Shown piece by piece: positions 57,179 through 64,000 of a DNA stretch of 64,000 nt (the first letter of the stretch is position 1; every line of letters starts with the position of its first letter). The notes beneath the pieces are model-generated. The model was not told where the DNA came from. It made no database searches and worked only from the letters and a program-made list of their open reading frames with translations. Origin of the DNA: Daldinia sp. FL1419 (lineage: Eukaryota; Ascomycota; Sordariomycetes; Xylariales; Hypoxylaceae); contig MU623472.1 in NCBI GenBank assembly GCA_025201765.1, positions 1-64,000 of the forward strand, given 5' to 3'. A program made the translations under genes and the position numbers.

Positions 57179-59874
57179 ATGGCTACAGCTAAGTGCAATA
57201 CTCTCAACGTCTCTACGAGAGATGTTGCAGGGTATCTTCCAATCGAGAATTACGGCATGATAGGAAATATGAGAACTTGCGCGCTAGTGAGCATGGACGG
57301 GAGTATAGGTGGGTGAAACTTCTTCACTCGAAGTTAGAGTCTTTATAAGCGTCGAAAAAAGCTAACAAGAATATGCCTTGCCTCAATTAGATTTTATGTG
57401 CTGGTAAGTCTGTCTTATAATAATGGCGTCCTGGGTTTCCGCTCAACCTTGGTCCACTTAAAAGGGGTTCTATAGAGATGAAAAGCAAGGCGACCAAAAC
57501 TAGCCGTATCCCAATAGATGAGCAAACTCAACCCCATCTAAAGCAAGAGACAGTTATTAGTTAGGATGTAAGCTAAGTCCGGTCGTAGGCCAGACTTTGA
57601 CTCTCCATCCGTGTTCGGCCGTCTCCTCGACAAGGATAAGGGGGGTTACTTTAGTATAGCTCCCCCTGAGCCCGCATCATGCACGACCAAGCAGCAATAC
57701 CTCCCCTCAGCCGCCATTCTGCAAACTCGCTATATTAATGAAGAGGGCGTCGTCGACGTCGTGGATTTCTTTCCCCGTCCCAAAGAGTCCACCGTTCTAT
57801 CCACGAAATACAAGCACAGTGCCTACCGCGAGGCTACAAGCGTGTACGAAGAGCTGAAGAAATGGCTTGTTCGACGAGTCGAATGCATTCGCGGCCAAAT
57901 GTCTCTAGGTCTGAAATCACCCACCCTAGTTATTTAGAACGAGATACTAATGCGCACCAAGATGTCGATGTCTTCCCAGCATTTGACTACGCGAGGGAGT
58001 CCCATACCACTACAATACTACAAAGCGTTAGTGGAGTCGACAGTACTCAAAGCAAGACAGTCACTTTCCACAGCAAGGACCTAAAGCTTCAACTCGACGT
58101 GACCATCGACTGCGGCGGCGGAGAGACCGAAAGCTGCCCCAACCTTCTCTTTAAGAAAGTGCAGAGAGAAGGTATGAAGGGCGAAGGGGTCGTCGCGAAC
58201 TTCACTCTACAAGAAGGCCAAGCAATCTCGTTTGTCATTCGAGAGGATATCCCAAATCACGTCACCGAGAACATCACAAGTTCGATCCTAGACGCCCGGC
58301 AGCACGACACGCAATCGTTCTGGTTCAACTGGCTATCCAAGAGCAGTTACAAGGGTGCCTGGCGCGAAGTAGTCATGCGCAGCTTCATGATCCTCAAACT
58401 ACTAACCTACGAGCCCACGGGGGCTATAGTCGCGGCTCCCACCTTCTCCATACCCGAAGCCATCGGCGGAGTCCGGTAGGTACCATTTCTACTACCCAAG
58501 CTGCGAGGAAACGACAATGATTAACTAGGAGTAGAAACTGGGACTACCGCTTCTCCTGGGTCCGAGACTCCAGCTTCACGATATACATCTTGTTGAGGAT
58601 GGGGTTCACGCAGGAAGCGGATGCGTATATGGAGTTTATTAGCGAAATCCTGAGGAAGACTACGGCGAAGGGGAGCGATTTGCCGATTATGTTTACGATC
58701 AAGGGCGAGACTGATATACCGGAGCAAGAGCTCGACCATCTGGACGGTTACAAGGGTAGTAGGCCAGTTCGTATCGGCAACGGAGCCGCATTTCATAAGC
58801 AATTCGATACGTATGGCGAATTGATGGACGCCATATATCTATATAATAAATACGGAAAGCCTATCTCGTGGGATACTTGGGTATCTGTTCGCAAAATGCT
58901 TGGTAAGTCATCTAGCCAAGTAACCCAACAGGTAAAACACGATAACTGACTTTTACTAGATCACGTCCTGACAATACTCAACGGTACGTAAAACATTACT
59001 ACTTAAAGAACGCTAAGTGCTGACAAGATGGCTTCCAAGAACCGGATATGTCAATCTGGGAAGTCCGCAACAACAAGCAGCACTTCGTCTACTCCAAAGT
59101 CATGCTCTGGGTAGCCCTCGACCGCGGCCTCCGCCTCGCCGACAAGCGCTGTCTTCCCTGTCCCAACCGCGCAAAATGGCTCAACGCCCGCGACGCCGTC
59201 TACGAGGAGGTCATGGAGAAAGGTCAACACCCCCTTCCTTCCCTGCTTCCGCCAGCCCTATGCACCTATATAATACTAACCAGGAAAAAAACAGGCTACA
59301 ACACGGAAATGGAAAGCTTCATCCAGAGCTACGAAAACAACACCATCCTCGACTCCTCCATCCTCATCGCCCCCTTGGTCTTCTTCATCACCCCCAACGA
59401 CCCGCGCTTCCTCAACACCGTCGACCGGATCCTTCTTGCGCCCGAAAAAGGCGGCCTGACGAGCGCCGGCCTAGTCTACCGATACAACACGGAGCTCGCC
59501 AACGACGGTAAGCCTCTCCATCCCTTCTCCCCTAAATACTCCCCACTCCCATCCGCCTTAAACTATGCACACCCCTACTAACACCCCATCGCCCCTCCCC
59601 AGGCGTCGGCGGCCACGAAGGCGCCTTCAGCATGTGCACCTTCTGGCTAGTCGAGGCGCTAACGCGGGCCTCGGTCTACGAGCCGCGCTACCTCGAGCGC
59701 GCCGTCAACCTCTTCGAGAACATGCTCAGCTTCTCCAACCACCTCTCCATGTTCTCCGAGGAGATCGCCCGCAGCGGCGAGCAGCTCGGCAACACCCCCC
59801 AGGCCTTCAGCCACCTCGCCCTCATCAGTGCCGCTTTCAACCTCGACCGCGCCCGGGATTACGCTAGGAGGTGA
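57179..59874 (+). CDS. GH15 glycoside hydrolase (cytosolic glucoamylase/trehalase-like)
   Basis: Nine exons: 57179-57308, 57391-57403, 57589-57908, 57962-58475, 58535-58902, 58960-58983, 59040-59222, 59295-59507 and 59603-59874, giving 678 residues. Exons 2 and 6 are only 13 and 24 nt, yet both restore family motifs: MDGSID-FMC-WPDFDSPSVF and KML-DHVLTILN-EPDMSIWEVR. The N-terminal beta-sandwich domain is followed by the (alpha/alpha)6 barrel. NWDYRFSWVRDSSFTIYILL holds the substrate-binding and catalytic-acid region; GGHEGAFSMCTFWLVEAL and GEQLGNTPQAFSHLALI close the active site, with the base expected in the SEEI/GEQ segment. No signal peptide is seen, so it is probably intracellular. Relatives act on alpha-glucosides, including trehalose, but specificity is unproven. 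One donor is a weak GTCTGA. Confidence 0.88.
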
Positions 59875-61014
59875 TGCCGGGTGGACGGGTGACCGTGGCA
59901 GGCTGATGAGGCAGGACGGCATGGGCGAGTGGCCGGTTGCTGGTCACGCAGGGAGAACACAGCAACCACCGGACGCACTAGGTCACGTCGCACCAGGTGG
60001 TGTCGGAGAATAAGGCCCCGGTAGCAAAGTTATCTCTCCTTTCCGGGGTAGGCAGTTAAAGTAGCAGCTGAGTGTGAACAGAATAGGAGAATAGAAACCA
60101 AGGATACCTTAGTTCGAAATATTTCCCTCAATAGAACTAGGCCGTTCTACTTTACAAAAACCTCGTAACTGCAACGCCCGTCGTCGCGTAATCCAAGCGG
60201 CGGACTCTCTGTACTACCTCCAAACGCACGTAACTCGGATAGTAAGGGGTACGTGTGCACTTGTTTGCTCCTCCCTTGCCGCCATTCACGCTCCCCAGTA
60301 ATATTACGACATGTACCCCAACACCCAATACTTCCGCTATTACGATCCCAATTCGTCAAGGGGGCCATGACAGCGGGCAATATCGTATAGATCCGAGGAC
60401 CCAAGCTGTCGGGCTAACGTCTAGAACCAACTGAAAAGTAGTTTATACCATAACTAGAGCATAATCCACACGTTATCGAAGCGTTCGGAATTTAGGGGGT
60501 AATGTCACCTGCCTCATACATGTGTATGATGCGGGGGTGGGTGGATTCGGATTGTATTTGCTCCAGCTACGATACCTCGTTCTCAGCATGTTAACTACCT
60601 ATATATTTAGCGCTTTCTTACTCACTATTGACAATACTTCGAATGGTAAGATATTCAAGCTAGCATGAAGTATGAGACAAGAGTGAGAGCGCCAAGTTAA
60701 TATTAGCTAAACGAAAGACTTGCATCCGGGTATCTTCCACCAAGCCAGAAGCCTCGGCAAGCAAAAGAAACTCGCTGGGCTAGATAACACGATAGTTCCT
60801 ATGGATAAATTGCTGTAGTGACGCCTTGAGTCCTTTGGTACGCATAGAAATAATTGTCCGATAAATCCATCTTAAACGCCCATGCAATAAGGTTGCTCGA
60901 ATAGCTACTTTCTACTTTGATAACCCAATTTCCGAAAGAATGACCCTATGTGTAACGTCCAACTCTCTTCTCGGTTTAATTCATAGTTCTTTTTTTTATA
61001 TGTTAGAAGCTGGA
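59875..61014. other. spacer between convergent genes
   Basis: 1.1 kb; the first 150 bp are GC-rich, the rest AT-rich. No gene is seen. Confidence 0.4.
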
Positions 61015-63081
61015 CTAGGTTGGATGCTTATTGTTTTTAACTGCCACGATGTGAGAGTACTGCCAGTACGTCCCCCTTTCGATACACTCCTGGACTATGT
61101 CTTCCTCCTCCCACCACCATCGGTCGGCGTGGACGAACTTTCCCCATATTTCTTGCCACAACATTCTTGAGATGAGACACCGAAGTTCACTTTCTACCGA
61201 CGTTTGCTCCTTTGCGTCTTCTGTTGTAATATCACCCTCGTGTACGGCACGTACAGAAATGGTCGTAATGGTGCTCCCAAATCCACGAAGTTTCGCAACA
61301 GCCAACCAAGCGGGAAATGTGTCGCTTGGTAACGTAGTACGGCACTTCTTCTCAAGTTGTACCAAAAGCTTCTCGAATAGCCATTGTCGTAGTTTGGGGC
61401 CCATTGAAGACGAGACTGGTTGAGGGTCTATAAGAGTTAAGTGCAGAGCACCACCGGGGGCGAGACAACGGTAGACATGGCGGAGAAGTGGGGGGATCTC
61501 GCTCGATGGAAATAATGCAGGCATAGGTAGACATGTTACAGCAGAGTACAGCTGTGGAGCCAGCGGCCGAGAACCCGCCGATGCAGATATTGCTGGTACA
61601 AGTAATGGCTGCACATTTGGGAATAGATTTGGTGATATAGGTTTTGGTGATAGATGCGATATCGAGGTTTGTGGGTGTAGGGCAGCGAGGAACGACGCAG
61701 AGGCTAGTTAGACATGTATCATTAGGCCAACTTCAGGAAACGTGATTACTAGAGTACGCACCTGGGGATTCGTATAGCGCAAGGATCCTAGCAGATCTAG
61801 GGGGCTTAGACGAATCTGGACTACCCGGATAGTTATCTGTACACTCCACGAGTGGAACATAGCCCTCATGGTGTAGCGCAGAAAACATCCAACGTTTCTT
61901 AGTCATCTCCAGTTCTTTGTAAACAGTCGCGTCTGCGGAATTGCCCATACCGGATTTAATATTGGCGAGAATGAGCTCGGGACTGGCCGCTGCCATCATT
62001 CGAACCTCGCGTTGTAGCACTGCAAGGCTTGGGGTCATGCATTGATCAGAGTCGTCGCTAATCATTGAATTATACAATCCTTCCTCTTCGGGGTGAGCCA
62101 CTGTTTCTCTATTTGAGGTACAGTCCCATTCGTGAGGAGGCCTCCAGGCATCCGGATTTCCTAACCTGTCGATACTATTCCACCCGGGAGTATATATGGT
62201 TGTGTTACTCTGGAGTTCGAGAGGAGGCGGAGTATGCAGCGATCTAGAAGAATGTCTAGTAGACCCGGGATCGTCGAATGCCATAGAATTCCTAGGCCAA
62301 AAAGGATCAGTATAACTGTTAGCTGTATTATGAATCCTATATACTTACGTTCTCACTGGAAACTCTGGGAATTCTTGTATTGGCGGTGTTGGGGCCTTTG
62401 TCTGGCTAGCCGAGATGTGGATATCGGAAGCCAACTGGTCGATGTCTGTGTCCGAATCGCGGGGTGAGTATACGATTTCTGTAGTTCTTGTAATGAATGA
62501 GGAAGGCCCTAGGTTCTGGATCAGATACTCAGACTTTGTGGCGTCATTCACGGAAGCCCCGATACCAGTGCTATTGGTCATAGCAGATGGCTCTGTCCAT
62601 TTTGATAAGGTAGAATCTGCCGTAGCCGATAATTAGCGATTATAAAAACCAGCCGGAAGGGCTTAAGCTTCCCACCTGGCGATGATAGACTGGAGACCTC
62701 AGCTGCTTCCGAAGCTTGTGTAGGGAAGTAGCCTCTCTCAGCAGGTTTTACAGTGATTTCTGATTCGTCTTGATGGAGAAGCAAGGTCTTAACACCATAA
62801 GCTGATGTTCGGTTAGCTTTTCCAAAGCTACGTACTGGGAGAGCGGGAGGTGTAGTCGGTTTCTTTGGGTTAGGCGAACTTGGGGTCCTCCTTCGGCTTC
62901 TAACCGAGAAGATACTAAATCCACGGTCACTAGAAGCCGTACTCTCGGTCGAGATAGATCGACGGCTGCTATCAGATCTCTGCTTTTTCTCTTGCTCTTT
63001 CATCTTGGCCTCTTGCTCTTTTCTCACCATCCGCTCGCCTAGCAGCTCCCGATTGGGATCAGTCCAGATAACGTCGAACAT
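61015..63081 (-). CDS. methyltransferase-fold protein, degenerate SAM motif
   Basis: Exons 63081-62676, 62616-62349, 62291-61762 and 61703-61015 (introns of 59, 57 and 58 nt, all phase-consistent) give 630 residues. Residues 1-290 are disordered, with a basic N-terminal coiled segment (ERMVRKEQEAKMKEQEKKQR). From about 300 a helical region (LAVLQREVRMMAAASPELIL) leads to a class I methyltransferase-like fold: a beta-1 strand ARILALYESP, and later YSAVTCLPMP with HVYRCLAPGGALHLTLIDP, the usual motif-IV to LxPGG segment. The C-terminus has LRCLISRMLWQEIWGKFVHA and a WWWEEEDIVQECIE helix. The glycine-rich motif I expected after beta-1 is not visible, so SAM binding is doubtful. The fungal family is conserved but without known substrate. 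Confidence 0.75.
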
Positions 63082-64000
63082 AATGGCTGTTTGTGGTCAA
63101 CTAGCCATCCGAAGCTGTAATTTTCAAATTTTACTTTATTCTTTTATACTTATCACGATTTTGTGATAGTAGATTTCGTGGATGAGGGCTTCCAAGGACC
63201 TAGCACAATAGTAGTACAAGGTAAGTAGTGTAATGACGGCCAAACTTCCATCGGCAGTCAAGTTAACTCCCAAAGGAGGCTGGATGTTCCATGTTATTAT
63301 TATCTAGCATTAGAAGTGCTTTCGCACGTACTCATTAGACGGAGTTTTAATTAGGTATCCGACAGACCGGAAGATTGGGCATTGGTTAGAGGGTGTTAGG
63401 AGGAAAGGGGTTCGGGAAGACGAAGACAGCTGAATCTCGTATACGGTGGTTTTCGTAAAAGATTCAAGAGCTCCCCGCCACTCGTTATTCCACTCGTTAT
63501 TGGCGAATTGCCTGCTTCAATTGCCAGAGTGGTACGGAATCAGCGAAGGGGCTCGACTTGTAATAAGTATGTAAAAGGCAGTAAGTGGACTTGTAAACCA
63601 AGACATATAAAGTGCATGTAGGTGCGGGAGGTGTAGGAGGTGCAGGAGGTGCAGGAGGTGGGAGATAGGAGAAGAAGTGAGACCTGATAACTACTACCCG
63701 AGAAGCACCTGAGGAACACTTGAGGAAACGAAGAAGGTTGGAAACTTAGATTGAAAGGTGAGACAAATTTGAAGCTGGATCAAATTCTAAGCCGGTTTTG
63801 AATTTTTAAAAACTATGGCAAGTACATTGTAAATTGTAAAGTACGGTAGAATCGTACCTGCTCAACATGAGAAATTTACGGCACTACGGGATCCTGCACT
63901 AATAAAGATCAAGAGACGCAACTTCCCGTTCATTTCCTCTTCAAGCGCTCTTTCGCTCTTTCGAAATCCGCTTCGAGTTAACTCCAACCTTTCTAGGATG
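63082..64000. other. right edge, no gene seen
   Basis: Promoter side of the methyltransferase-fold gene. Includes a short GTGCAGGAG-type tandem repeat at about 63619-63661. No coding sequence is supported. Confidence 0.4.
63619..63661. repeat. GTGCAGGAG 9-bp tandem repeat
   Basis: Four to five imperfect copies of a 9-bp purine-rich unit. Confidence 0.7.

Overview
The window looks like nuclear DNA of a filamentous ascomycete, most likely a sordariomycete. Genes are split by short introns (about 50-190 nt) with GT-AG borders and CTAAC/CTGAC-like branch points. Several proteins are typical of that group: a NUC-1/PHO4-type regulator, a two-membrane-span HeH/LEM protein, a Pezizomycotina-type complex I subunit and an exo-chitosanase. 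Species cannot be fixed from the sequence alone. There is no prokaryotic or organellar content, no confident tRNA or rRNA, and no intact transposon.

Layout: 0.4-0.9 kb, 2EXR-domain protein (+). 1.1-4.0 kb, secreted GH2 exo-beta-D-glucosaminidase (-). 4.5-6.0 kb, a broken multi-exon gene (-) that no single open frame reveals. 6.4-7.2 kb, mitochondrial import motor subunit Pam17 (+), converging on UBA4 (7.5-8.9 kb, -). 9-11.8 kb, gene-poor, with a hairpin element. 11.8-13.9 kb, NUC-1-type bHLH factor (+). 15.2-17.4 kb, Src1/Heh-type inner nuclear membrane protein (+). 19.4-21.6 kb, membrane-anchored kelch-type protein (-). 25.3-27.5 kb, mRNA exporter MEX67 (-), head to head with helicase MPH1 (28.5-32.1 kb, +). 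33.6-35.0 kb, disordered protein with a C-terminal membrane anchor (-). 35-41 kb, gene desert with a G21/C63 homopolymer pair and a probable gene relic. 41.5-43.1 kb, nucleolin-like NSR1 (-), head to head with complex I subunit NDUFB10 (43.8-44.3 kb, +). 44.9-45.6 kb, mitoribosomal mL54 (+). 46.1-47.7 kb, TAF7 (-), head to head with a TAF3-like histone-fold protein (49.1-49.8 kb, +). 51.1-54.8 kb, large F-box protein ending in a CaaX box (-). 57.2-59.9 kb, nine-exon GH15 hydrolase (+). 61.0-63.1 kb, four-exon methyltransferase-fold protein (-).

Most genes are housekeeping genes: chromatin and transcription (TAF7, TAF3-like, NUC-1), RNA export and ribosome making (MEX67, NSR1, mL54), mitochondria (Pam17, NDUFB10, mL54), tRNA thiolation/urmylation (UBA4) and DNA repair (MPH1). 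They are separate transcription units, not a secondary-metabolite or defence cluster. Intergenic DNA is littered with short TACCTAGGTA-like palindromic words that are nearly absent from the coding exons. The most noteworthy points are the hidden pseudogene at 4.5-6.0 kb, the prenylation signal on the F-box protein, two micro-exons in the GH15 gene, a likely GC-AG intron in the NUC-1 gene, the divergent pairing of two TFIID-related genes, and a structured promoter between NSR1 and NDUFB10.
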